Positions 34,559-42,798 of a DNA stretch of 53,895 nucleotides are shown here, piece after piece. A program made the position numbers and the translations under genes. This DNA comes from Clostridium grantii DSM 8605 (GTDB taxonomy: Bacteria > Bacillota > Clostridia > Clostridiales > Clostridiaceae). The stretch's first letter is position 1, and the number at the start of each line of letters is the position of its first letter. The stretch lies in contig NZ_FQXM01000025.1 in assembly GCF_900129965.1 (NCBI RefSeq), positions 1 to 53,895 of the forward strand. The letters run 5' to 3'. A model generated the notes under the pieces. The model did not search any database. It had not been told where the DNA came from and saw only the letters and a program-made list of their open reading frames with translations.

Positions 34559-35629
34559 TTGGAAATAGTTGATGTGAAGATAAGAAGAATGGATGGAATT
34601 GATAAAATGAAAGCCGTGGCCTCTGTAAATTTTGAGGATGAATTTGTGGTTCATGATATAAAAGTTATTGAAGGTAAAAACGGCTTATTTGTAGTTATGC
34701 CTAGCAAGAAAATTTCCAAGGATAAATTTGTAGATGTTGCGCATCCCTTAAAATCTACAACAAGAATAAAACTTCAGCAAGCTGTAATAGAAGCTTACCA
34801 CAATTGTTTAAAAGAAGAGGATGACCAATATTTAGAAGAACGTATGGATAGTGAATTTAAATTTGAAAAAGATTTTTGTAGAACAAATAAATTTAGTGAA
34901 TTGCATAAAGTTATTATGGAAGAAAAAAATGATTTAGAAATAACAGTGGATGAAATGGAAATGTTACATAATAAAGAAGATGATTTTAAAGAAATTCTAG
35001 AAGAAAATTATGACGTAAAAGAAATAATTCAAGAAAATGAACAAATCAAGAAAATTGAAGATATATCAATAAATAAAAATTATAAAATATTAATTCAAGA
35101 TAAATTAAGTGAAGAGAACAGAATTTTACCGGGTAATGATTTATTTATAGATGACTTAATCCTAGACAGAGAATTTAATGATTACATTTGCAACGATTTT
35201 TATGATAAGTTTAAAAATTTAACCTTAGATTTTATTTTGGCAGTAGATGATATAAATTGTATTTTAGCATACGAAGTGGCTAGAAGGTTAGGCATAAAAC
35301 TTATTTTAGTTCAAAAAGGAAAAGAGCAGAACAAAGGACCTATAATTTCAGTTAAGTATTTTTCGGATAAAACTCAAACATTGGAAACCTTAAGTTTGCA
35401 AAAGAACAATTCAATAGAGAATAAATGTGGGCTTTTTCTTAATATGGATATAAAAGATAGTGGATTAATAGATGGTGTGAAAAATATTTTACAACAATTT
35501 CATTCGGAATTGAAAGAGATAGGAACCATTATAGATTATTCATTCAGCCATAAAGAAATAACTACTTCTATTTATTCTTTGTTTAAATATGGAGGTATTG
35601 ACTCTAATGAATTGCCCGTAATTTACTAA
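34559..35629 (+). CDS. SpoVG-PurR chimera: SpoVG domain fused to degenerate PurR-like PRTase domain
   Basis: 356 residues in one open frame. Residues 1-84 are a complete SpoVG domain (KMKAVASVNFEDEFVVHDIK, VIEGKNGLFVVMPSKK), identical to the neighbouring SpoVG at about 43 of the first 80 positions by hand alignment. Residues 85-175 are an acidic linker. Residues 176-356 align with the PurR effector domain: NRILPGNDLFIDDLIL, ILAYEVARRLGIKLILVQKG, GPIISVKYFS, LSLQKNNSIEN. The PRPP loop is ruined: PurR's Asp-Asp is Asn295-Met296, and the Gly-Gly-Thr is Ser-Gly-Leu. So it should not bind PRPP normally or be an enzyme. TTG start behind TGGGGTG, and its own sigma-H-type promoter. SpoVG proteins bind nucleic acid, so the whole mimics PurR with a swapped N-terminal module. 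Heteromers with PurR are conceivable. I know of no described protein with this architecture. Confidence 0.88.
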   Translation: MEIVDVKIRRMDGIDKMKAVASVNFEDEFVVHDIKVIEGKNGLFVVMPSKKISKDKFVDVAHPLKSTTRIKLQQAVIEAYHNCLKEEDDQYLEERMDSEFKFEKDFCRTNKFSELHKVIMEEKNDLEITVDEMEMLHNKEDDFKEILEENYDVKEIIQENEQIKKIEDISINKNYKILIQDKLSEENRILPGNDLFIDDLILDREFNDYICNDFYDKFKNLTLDFILAVDDINCILAYEVARRLGIKLILVQKGKEQNKGPIISVKYFSDKTQTLETLSLQKNNSIENKCGLFLNMDIKDSGLIDGVKNILQQFHSELKEIGTIIDYSFSHKEITTSIYSLFKYGGIDSNELPVIY

Positions 35630-35714
35630 AAAGTATTAAAATTGAAAAACAATCCACCAAAAATCATATAAACATCTAAAAAACCTAAATTTTCAAAAAA
35701 TTTATTTAATTTGA

Positions 35715-35741
35715 GAAGGAAAAACGTAAATTATGTAGAAT
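35715..35741 (+). promoter_or_regulatory. Sigma-H-type promoter of spoVG
   Basis: GAAGGAAAA (35715-35723), 11 nt, GTAGAAT (35735-35741): full match to the sigma-H consensus. spoVG is a classic sigma-H gene in B. subtilis. Confidence 0.8.
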
Positions 35742-35773
35742 AGTATATGTAAAGCAGCTTGGAGGTGGAGTTT

Positions 35774-36079
35774 ATGCAAATTACTGATGTTAGAATTAGA
35801 AAAATTTCTGCTGAAGGAAAAATGAAGGCCATAGTATCTGTAACTTTTGACAATGAATTCGTTATTCATGATATTAAAGTTATAGAAGGACAAAACGGAC
35901 TCTTTATTGCAATGCCTAGTAGAAAAACTCCTGCAGGAGAATTTAAAGATATAGCTCATCCGATTAATACGGATACTAGACAAAAAATGCAAGAAGCTAT
36001 TTTGAATGAGTATGAATCTGCTAAAAACAATGCAGATTATAGAATTGAAGAAATAGCTTATGAAGTTGAAGAACAATAA
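35774..36079 (+). CDS. spoVG: Septation/sporulation regulator SpoVG
   Basis: 101 residues from ATG 35774, behind GGAGGTGG. Canonical SpoVG: MQITDVRIRK, KMKAIVSVTFDNEFVIHDIK, GLFIAMPSRKTPAGEF, DIAHPINTDTR. Site-specific nucleic-acid-binding protein that influences septation, sporulation and envelope genes in Firmicutes. The acidic tail is slightly longer than usual. It follows the chimera and precedes glmU, with a terminator between. Confidence 0.97.
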   Translation: MQITDVRIRKISAEGKMKAIVSVTFDNEFVIHDIKVIEGQNGLFIAMPSRKTPAGEFKDIAHPINTDTRQKMQEAILNEYESAKNNADYRIEEIAYEVEEQ

Positions 36080-36082
36080 AAA

Positions 36083-36117
36083 GTAAGAGGGGGCTTAGGT
36101 CCTCCTCTTATTTTTTA
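36083..36117 (+). terminator. Terminator after spoVG
   Basis: TAAGAGGGGG pairs with CCTCCTCTTA (one G-T), 7-nt loop, six T residues. Confidence 0.85.
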
Positions 36118-36291
36118 TTGTTTAGAATTTTCAAAATAATTCAAATAAAATATAATGGCTTGAAAATTATTAGTAGATAAAATATAATAAAATAGGTGTT
36201 AAAGGGTGTTTGTGTCTTATTAGTAGCATTAATTATCATTTTAGGTTGTATTATTAGATATATATGCTATATTTTTAAAGAGGTGTTTAAA

Positions 36292-37662
36292 TTGTATAAA
36301 TGCGCATTGATTTTAGCAGCAGGTAAAGGAACCCGTATGAAATCAAAGTTACCAAAGGTGGCTCATAAAGTTTGCGGGAAAGAAATGGTTAATCATGTAG
36401 TGGACAATTTAAGAAAAGCTGGGATTGAAGATGTAAATGTTGTTGTTGGCAATGAAGCGAAGATTGTAAAAGAAATTACAAAGGAAAGAAATGTTTACTA
36501 TTCTTTACAAGAAGAACAATTAGGAACAGGACACGCAGTCTTATGTGCTAAAGAATTTTTAGAAAATAAAGATGGTGTAGTGGCAATTTTTACAGGAGAT
36601 GCTCCATTGATAACCAATGAAACAGTCGAAAGTTTAATTGAGTATCATATTAATGGTAAGTATGATGCAACGATTTTAACATCTATTATTGATACTCCAT
36701 TTGGATATGGAAGAATAGTTAGAAATTCTGAAGGAAAAGTTGAAAAAATAGTTGAGCATAAAGATTGCACTGATGAAGAGTTATCTGTTAAAGAAATTAA
36801 TTCAGGTATGTATTGTTTTGATATCGCTATTTTGATGGATAAACTTCATAAAATAAAAAACAATAATTCTCAGGGAGAATATTATTTACCGGATGTAATA
36901 GAAATAATTAAAAATGAGAATGGCTCGATAGGAGCTGTTGATGTAAGTTTTGATGAAATTATAGGTGTTAATTCTCGAGTTCAATTAGCTGAAGCTGAGA
37001 TGAAAATGAGAGAAAGAATAAATAAAGAACACATGGACAATGGAGTTACAATTATAGATCCTAATGGAACTTATATTAACGCTGATGTTATTATTGGCGA
37101 GGATGTTATTATATATCCAGGAAATGTGATTGAAGGTAAAACCATAATAGAACAAGATATTGTATTATATCCCAATAATAGAATATATCAAAGTGTAATT
37201 GAATCTGGTGTAACGATACAAAGTTCTGTTATTCTAGAAAGTAGAATTGGAGAAAACACTACAGTTGGTCCATTTGCTTATATAAGACCAGAATCAAATA
37301 TAGGTAAAAATGCTAGAATAGGTGATTTTGTAGAAATAAAAAAATCATCTATAGGAAATGGAACAAAGGTTTCTCATTTGACTTATATTGGGGACGCAGA
37401 AGTAGGGGAAGACTGTAATTTTGGATGCGGTACAGTTGTAGTTAATTATGATGGAAAGAAAAAACATAAAACAATTATAGGGGATAATGTTTTTGTAGGA
37501 TGTAACACTAATTTAGTAGCCCCAGTAGAAGTTGAAGAAAATTCATACATTGCAGCAGGATCTACTATAACTAAAAAAGTGCCAAAGGAATCACTAGCTG
37601 TTGCAAGAGCTAGGCAGGTTGTAAAAGAAGGTTGGGTTAAACAAAAAGGATTATTAAAATAG
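36292..37662 (+). CDS. glmU: Bifunctional GlmU (N-acetylglucosamine-1-P uridyltransferase / glucosamine-1-P acetyltransferase)
   Basis: 456 residues, the family's normal length, from TTG 36292, behind AGAGGTG. The frame stays open upstream for about 32 hydrophobic residues that GlmU proteins lack, so I reject that extension. Uridyltransferase domain: LILAAGKGTRMKSKLPK, LGTGHAVLCA, TGDAPL. Left-handed beta-helix acetyltransferase: VGPFAYIRP, GDFVEIKKS, YIGDAEVGEDCNFGCGTV, NYDGKKKHKT. Makes UDP-GlcNAc for the cell wall. prs follows at 24 nt. Confidence 0.95.
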   Translation: MYKCALILAAGKGTRMKSKLPKVAHKVCGKEMVNHVVDNLRKAGIEDVNVVVGNEAKIVKEITKERNVYYSLQEEQLGTGHAVLCAKEFLENKDGVVAIFTGDAPLITNETVESLIEYHINGKYDATILTSIIDTPFGYGRIVRNSEGKVEKIVEHKDCTDEELSVKEINSGMYCFDIAILMDKLHKIKNNNSQGEYYLPDVIEIIKNENGSIGAVDVSFDEIIGVNSRVQLAEAEMKMRERINKEHMDNGVTIIDPNGTYINADVIIGEDVIIYPGNVIEGKTIIEQDIVLYPNNRIYQSVIESGVTIQSSVILESRIGENTTVGPFAYIRPESNIGKNARIGDFVEIKKSSIGNGTKVSHLTYIGDAEVGEDCNFGCGTVVVNYDGKKKHKTIIGDNVFVGCNTNLVAPVEVEENSYIAAGSTITKKVPKESLAVARARQVVKEGWVKQKGLLK

Positions 37663-37686
37663 GAAGAAGACTTGAGGAGGTCCACA

Positions 37687-38643
37687 ATGATTGTAAATGG
37701 TAAAGCATTAAAAATTTTTACTGGTAATTCTAATAGAGAGCTAGCAGATGATATTGCAGAGATTTTGGGAGCAAAATTAGGTGATTCGGAAATAGGGAAG
37801 TTTAGTGATGGTGAAATTAGTGTAAATACTAAAGAAACAGTAAGAGGCCACGATGTTTTTGTAATACAATCAACAAATTCACCTGTAAATGATAATCTTA
37901 TGGAATTACTTATTATGATAGATTCATTTAGAAGAGCATCAGCAGGAAAAATAACTGCAGTTATACCTTATTATGGGTATGCTAGACAAGATAGAAAAGC
38001 TAAAGCAAGAGATCCTATTACTGCTAAATTAGTTGCTGATTTAATAACTACAGCAGGGGCAGAAAGAGTACTTACTTTAGATTTGCATGCTGCACAAATT
38101 CAAGGATATTTTGATGTTCCAGTAGATAATTTAACAGGTGCACCTATCCTAGCAAATTATTTTATTGAAAAAGGCTTTCATAATAGAGAAGATGTAATAG
38201 TAGTTTCTCCAGATTTAGGTAGTGTATCAAGATGTAGAAAATTTGCTGATAGATTAAATTGTGAAATTGCAATTATAGATAAAAGAAGGCCAAAAGCTAA
38301 TGTTTCTGAAGTAATGAATATTATAGGTGATGTTAAAAATAAAACTGTAATTTTATTAGATGATATGATTGACACTGCTGGAACTATTACAAATGGAGCT
38401 AATGCTTTAATGGAACGTGGGGCTAAAGAAATATATGCATGCTGTTCTCATGGTGTTTTATCAGGACCTGCAATAGAAAGAATAGAAAGCTCAGCTATAA
38501 AAAAATTAGTAATGCTAAATACAATTGAAATACCAGAAGAAAAAATTATTGATAAATTCGAAATTCTATCAGTAGCACCTCTTTTTGCAGAGGCTATTAG
38601 AAGAATTTATGAGGATGAACCAGTTAGTACTTTATTTGTATAA
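37687..38643 (+). CDS. prs: Ribose-phosphate pyrophosphokinase (PRPP synthetase)
   Basis: 318 residues from ATG 37687, preceded by GAGGAGG. KFSDGEISV, YYGYARQDRKAKARDPI, DLHAAQIQGYFDVPVDNL and PRPP loop VILLDDMIDTAGTI all intact. Makes PRPP from ribose 5-phosphate and ATP. PRPP is the signal read by PurR about 4 kb upstream. Co-transcribed with glmU. Confidence 0.97.
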   Translation: MIVNGKALKIFTGNSNRELADDIAEILGAKLGDSEIGKFSDGEISVNTKETVRGHDVFVIQSTNSPVNDNLMELLIMIDSFRRASAGKITAVIPYYGYARQDRKAKARDPITAKLVADLITTAGAERVLTLDLHAAQIQGYFDVPVDNLTGAPILANYFIEKGFHNREDVIVVSPDLGSVSRCRKFADRLNCEIAIIDKRRPKANVSEVMNIIGDVKNKTVILLDDMIDTAGTITNGANALMERGAKEIYACCSHGVLSGPAIERIESSAIKKLVMLNTIEIPEEKIIDKFEILSVAPLFAEAIRRIYEDEPVSTLFV

Positions 38644-38647
38644 TATT

Positions 38648-38681
38648 AAAACAACGCCAATGGGCGTTGTTTTTGTTTTTT
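38648..38681 (+). terminator. Terminator after prs
   Basis: AAAACAACGCC pairs with GGCGTTGTTTT, followed by a long T tract. Confidence 0.9.
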
Positions 38682-38803
38682 TACTATATTACAAAAATAA
38701 ATTGTTACGAAAATATAAATTTATCAATTATATGCTTTAAAAAAACTGGAAGTGTGATAAATTATAAATAAGAATATTATTATATCTTTGAGGAGGAATA
38801 ACT

Positions 38804-39490
38804 TTGGAAGGTACAATGGGTAAAGTATTAATTGTTGATGATGATAAAAATATATGTGAAGTTATAAAAATGTATTTAGAGAATTCAGGATATACCACTA
38901 GAATAAGCAACGATGGTAAAAATGCACAGGAAGTTTTTCAGGATTTTAAACCAGATTTAGTTCTTTTGGATATTATGTTACCTTATTTGGATGGCATTGA
39001 TGTTTTGAAATGGATAAGAAAAGAAAATGAAACTCCGGTTATTATGCTTACGGCAAAAGGAGAAACTTTTGATAAAGTTCTGGCTTTGGAATTAGGTGCA
39101 GATGATTATATTGTGAAACCCTTTGAACCTAAAGAAATGGTAGCAAGGGTTAAAGCTGTTATTAGAAGATATAATGTAGAAAACAATGATAAAGAAGTAT
39201 TGGAATTTGATGGACTAAAAATAGATATAAATTCCTACAATGTTATTTATAATTCAAAAGAAATTAAAATGCCGCCTAAAGAATTTGAATTGGTATACTT
39301 TTTAGCAGGAAATAAAAATAGAGTTTTTACCAGAGAACAATTATTATGTGAAGTTTGGGGTTATGATTATCCAGGAGATTCAAGAACAGTAGATGTTCAT
39401 ATAAAAAGATTAAGAGAAAAATTAGAAGGTGGACCTAACTGGAATATTGAAACAGTTTGGGGTGTGGGATATAAATTTGAGGTGAAATAA
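38804..39490 (+). CDS. OmpR/PhoB-family response regulator
   Basis: 228 residues from TTG 38804, with AGGAGG 7 nt upstream; ATG 38816 is the alternative. Receiver domain with acidic pocket DDD at 12-14, phospho-acceptor Asp56 (LVLLDIMLP) and the usual Lys in DDYIVKPFEP. The C-terminal winged helix (about 130-226; TREQLLCEVWGYDYPGDSRTVDVHIKRLR) binds DNA. The kinase gene overlaps its stop by 1 nt. Confidence 0.93.
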   Translation: MEGTMGKVLIVDDDKNICEVIKMYLENSGYTTRISNDGKNAQEVFQDFKPDLVLLDIMLPYLDGIDVLKWIRKENETPVIMLTAKGETFDKVLALELGADDYIVKPFEPKEMVARVKAVIRRYNVENNDKEVLEFDGLKIDINSYNVIYNSKEIKMPPKEFELVYFLAGNKNRVFTREQLLCEVWGYDYPGDSRTVDVHIKRLREKLEGGPNWNIETVWGVGYKFEVK

Positions 39491-40899
39491 TGGGTAAAAA
39501 GGGGCTATTCTCGAAGATGATGTTGGCCTATATTTTGATTATATCCATAGCGTTTGTTATTCTAGCCTCTTTTCTATCATATTGGTTTGAAGGGTATTAT
39601 AATCAACAAAGGAAAGCACAATTGGATTCGCAAGCAGAATTTATAGCTAATGCTTCTATTAGTTATATGTATAATCAAATAACAACACAACAAATAACTG
39701 ATATATTAAAATCTATATCAACCTATTCGCAATCTGATATACTTTTATCTGATACTTACGGATATATGTATGCATCATCAAGTGAAGAATTTCAAGAGTT
39801 AATAGGAACGCAGATAGTAACTGATGAATTACCGGAATTGAGATTAGGAAAAAGTTTTGAAAAAAAACAGCAATTTGGGAGTACTAATTCCGAAGAATTA
39901 CATATTTATGGTGTTCCCATTTTTTTTAAGGATGTATTCAAAGGAACAATAATTATGACTACCCCTTTATCATTTATACAAGAACCATTAACAAGGGTAT
40001 ATGAAATAATTTGGATTTCAGCAATGATAGCTATTATTATATCTATTATAGTTCTTTATTACTTTTCTCAAAGAATTATAATAAAACCTTTATCTAAAAT
40101 CAACTATGTTGCCGGGAAGATTTCTAATGGTGAAGTTGATAAAAGGGTGGATATAAATTCTAATGATGAAATAGGCGAATTAGCAGATGCTTTTAATACT
40201 ATGGCAGACTCTTTAGAACGAGTTGAATTAAATAGGCGATCATTTATAGCAAACGTATCCCATGAACTTAGATCACCTATCACATCGGTGAAGGGCTTTA
40301 TTAGCGGAATATTAGATGGCATAATTCCAAAGTCTAAAGAAAGGTACTATCTGGCAATAGTTTATGAAGAAATAGAAAGATTGACTAGATTAATAAATGA
40401 TTTATTGGATTTATCAACTATAGAAGAAGGTAAATTTAAATTACACCTTATGGAAAATGATTTAGCAGAAATTATAAAGGCTTCTGTTATAAAATTTGAA
40501 ACTACCATTAAAGCACGAAAGTTAAAAATGGATGTATGGTTAGAAGGTGATGTAAAAGTTATGGTGGATAGAGATAGGATTTATCAAGTTTTTACAAACC
40601 TAATAGATAATGCTATTAAATATTCTAATGATGAAGGATATATTGAAATAAAAACAAAATCTAAAGGGCAAAAGGTATTTGTTTATATTTATAATGATGG
40701 AGCTTTAATTCCAGAAGAAGAAATAAAAAACATATGGGAAAGATTTTATAAGTCTGACAAATCAAGGACTGTAAAAGTTAGTACGGGACTTGGATTATCG
40801 ATTGTGAGGAAAATTATAATAGAGCATGATGAATCTATATGGGTTGAAAATGGTAAAGAAAAAGGAGTTACTTTTTCTTTCACGTTGAAAAAAGTATGA
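39490..40899 (+). CDS. Membrane sensor histidine kinase
   Basis: 469 residues. TM1 about 10-31, extracellular sensor about 35-168, TM2 about 172-192, HAMP about 193-245. HisKA with His258 (FIANVSHELRSPITS). HATPase with N box (FTNLIDNAIKYS) and G boxes (STGLGLSIVRKII). Pairs with the preceding response regulator. The HtrA protease gene follows directly, suggesting the pair responds to envelope or secretion stress, as CssRS does in B. subtilis. That is inference. Confidence 0.92.
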   Translation: MGKKGLFSKMMLAYILIISIAFVILASFLSYWFEGYYNQQRKAQLDSQAEFIANASISYMYNQITTQQITDILKSISTYSQSDILLSDTYGYMYASSSEEFQELIGTQIVTDELPELRLGKSFEKKQQFGSTNSEELHIYGVPIFFKDVFKGTIIMTTPLSFIQEPLTRVYEIIWISAMIAIIISIIVLYYFSQRIIIKPLSKINYVAGKISNGEVDKRVDINSNDEIGELADAFNTMADSLERVELNRRSFIANVSHELRSPITSVKGFISGILDGIIPKSKERYYLAIVYEEIERLTRLINDLLDLSTIEEGKFKLHLMENDLAEIIKASVIKFETTIKARKLKMDVWLEGDVKVMVDRDRIYQVFTNLIDNAIKYSNDEGYIEIKTKSKGQKVFVYIYNDGALIPEEEIKNIWERFYKSDKSRTVKVSTGLGLSIVRKIIIEHDESIWVENGKEKGVTFSFTLKKV

Positions 40900-40934
40900 T
40901 TTTTGCCACATCAATTAAGATGAGAGGTGAGATT

Positions 40935-42113
40935 TTGGATAATAAGCAAGAAAATGAGTATAAACAAGAAGTAAAAGAGGTATCTTGGAGAGAAGTTGAA
41001 GAGGAAAGTATAAGTGGTATTAGTTTTAAAAAAAGAAAAAGTAGAAGGGAAAGGTTTGTAAAAGCTACAATAAAATATATAATTTTTATTGTAGTAGCGG
41101 CAATATCTGGATCTATAACTGCCACTTATATAGTTAATAAAAAAATAGTTTCTATGGATAAAGAACCGAATGAATTTGTTTTAAATGAACCATCTTTTAC
41201 AGAAAAAGATGAAAATTCAATAAACTCTGTCGCGGAGACAGTAGGACCAGCTGTGGTTGCTATTACAAACGGACCAACGGAAAATTCTATTGAATCAAAT
41301 AGTATAGGGTCTGGAATTGTTTTTAAACAAGAGGGGTATATTGTAACGAATTATCATGTTATTGATGGCTTACAGAATGTTTATGTGAAATTATCTAATG
41401 GAATTGATCCTATTTTAGCACAGATAATTGGAAAAGACTCAGTATCTGACTTAGCTGTTTTGAAAATAAATGTAAAGAACTTGCCGGTAGCAGAATTTGG
41501 AGACTCAGATAAAGTGAGAGTGGGAGATGTAGCAATAGCTATTGGAAATCCTTTGGGAGAAAAATTTTCAGGGACTGTTACAGCAGGTATTATAAGTGCT
41601 ATAAATAGAGAGATAAGGTATGAAGATACAATATATAATGTTATGCAAACGGATGCAGCAATAAATCCAGGAAATAGTGGTGGAGCTTTATGCAATATAG
41701 AAGGAAAAATAATTGGAATAAACTCATTGAAAGTTAGTTCTAGCTTAAATGCGGAAGGAATGGGTTTTGCAATTGAAATAAATGAAGCAAAGGAAATAAT
41801 AGAACAATTAATTGAAAATGGAAGAGTTTCAAGAGCTAGAGTTGGCATTAGAGGAAGAACTTCTCAAAGAAATGATTCTTCAGATGTTCAAGGGGTGTAT
41901 ATAGCAGAAATAATTCAAGATAGTGGAGCAAAACAAGCTGGATTACAAATAGGAGATATTATTGTTAAATTCGATAATAATGTTATTACAAAGTTTGAAG
42001 AATTGACAAATTTAGTAGAAAATCATAAAGTGGGTGATTCTGTTGTTTGTGAGGTTTGGAGAAATAATAAAAGTATTAAAGTAACAATTCAATTAAAAGA
42101 TTTTAATGAATAA
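40935..42113 (+). CDS. HtrA/DegP-like membrane-anchored serine protease with PDZ domain
   Basis: 392 residues from TTG 40935, with AGGTG 5 nt upstream; other in-frame starts overlap the kinase end or the ribosome site. Cytoplasmic acidic N-terminus, TM about 45-67, S1C protease with His141 (NYHVIDG), Asp172 (SDLAVLKI) and Ser248 (NPGNSGGAL), then one PDZ domain (about 285-385). Degrades misfolded exported proteins. Begins 36 nt after the kinase gene, so likely one operon. Confidence 0.92.
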   Translation: MDNKQENEYKQEVKEVSWREVEEESISGISFKKRKSRRERFVKATIKYIIFIVVAAISGSITATYIVNKKIVSMDKEPNEFVLNEPSFTEKDENSINSVAETVGPAVVAITNGPTENSIESNSIGSGIVFKQEGYIVTNYHVIDGLQNVYVKLSNGIDPILAQIIGKDSVSDLAVLKINVKNLPVAEFGDSDKVRVGDVAIAIGNPLGEKFSGTVTAGIISAINREIRYEDTIYNVMQTDAAINPGNSGGALCNIEGKIIGINSLKVSSSLNAEGMGFAIEINEAKEIIEQLIENGRVSRARVGIRGRTSQRNDSSDVQGVYIAEIIQDSGAKQAGLQIGDIIVKFDNNVITKFEELTNLVENHKVGDSVVCEVWRNNKSIKVTIQLKDFNE

Positions 42114-42145
42114 TAAAGTCCATAAAAATGGACTTTATATTTTTG
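42113..42145 (+). terminator. Terminator after htrA
   Basis: ATAAAGTCCAT pairs with ATGGACTTTAT, followed by ATTTTTG. Confidence 0.75.
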
Positions 42146-42207
42146 TGGTTTTACGGTATCATTTATATTTAGAGAATAGTTAGAATGGAGATAATGGAGG
42201 TAATATT

Positions 42208-42780
42208 ATGTATTTAATAGTTGGATTAGGTAATCCTGGTAAAAAATATGAGCATACTAGACATAATGTAGGATTTGATATGATTGATATATTAGGGAAC
42301 AAGTATAATATTGATATAAATAGGAGAAAATTTAAAGGAATCTTTGGTAGTGGAACAATAGATAATAAAAAAGTTTATCTATTAAAACCTGAAACTTATA
42401 TGAATTTAAGTGGTGAAAGTGTAAGGGAAATAATGGGATACTATCAAATACCTATAGAAAATGTTATCATAGTATATGATGATATAAGTTTGGACGTAGG
42501 AAAAATAAGAATTAGAAAAAAAGGAAGTGCTGGAGGACATAATGGTATTAAAAGTATCATTTCACAATTATCCACAGAAAATTTTCTGCGCATAAAAATT
42601 GGTGTAGGTTCTCCTGATAAAGAAGAGTTAGTTAATCATGTATTAGGTACTTTTTGCAAAGAAGATAGAGAAGAAATAGAGGAAATATTTAAAGTATCTG
42701 TACTGGCAATTGAAACAATAATTAAAGAAAATAGTGATGAAGCAATGAATAAATATAATGGGTTTAATATACATAAATAG
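42208..42780 (+). CDS. pth: Peptidyl-tRNA hydrolase
   Basis: 190 residues. VGLGNPGKKYEHTRHNVGF with catalytic His, KPETYMNLSG, YDDISLDVGKIRIRKKGSAGGHNG, RIKIGVG. Recycles peptidyl-tRNA released from stalled ribosomes. Followed at 18 nt by mfd. Confidence 0.97.
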   Translation: MYLIVGLGNPGKKYEHTRHNVGFDMIDILGNKYNIDINRRKFKGIFGSGTIDNKKVYLLKPETYMNLSGESVREIMGYYQIPIENVIIVYDDISLDVGKIRIRKKGSAGGHNGIKSIISQLSTENFLRIKIGVGSPDKEELVNHVLGTFCKEDREEIEEIFKVSVLAIETIIKENSDEAMNKYNGFNIHK

Positions 42781-42798
42781 CTTGGTGAGGTGTGGATT

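Noticed and set aside
34559..35629. Possibility that the SpoVG-PurR chimera is two genes or a frameshift artefact
   Set aside because: The frame is continuous, with no internal stop and no internal ribosome site plus start before the PRTase part; normal gene-like coding throughout.
36196..36291. In-frame hydrophobic 32-residue extension at the N-terminus of GlmU
   Set aside because: GlmU from TTG 36292 has the standard 456 residues and a good ribosome site; the extension has none and is unknown in the family.
41381..41848. 155-codon minus-strand frame inside htrA
   Set aside because: Mirror of a strongly supported protease gene, with no ribosome site and no recognisable domain.
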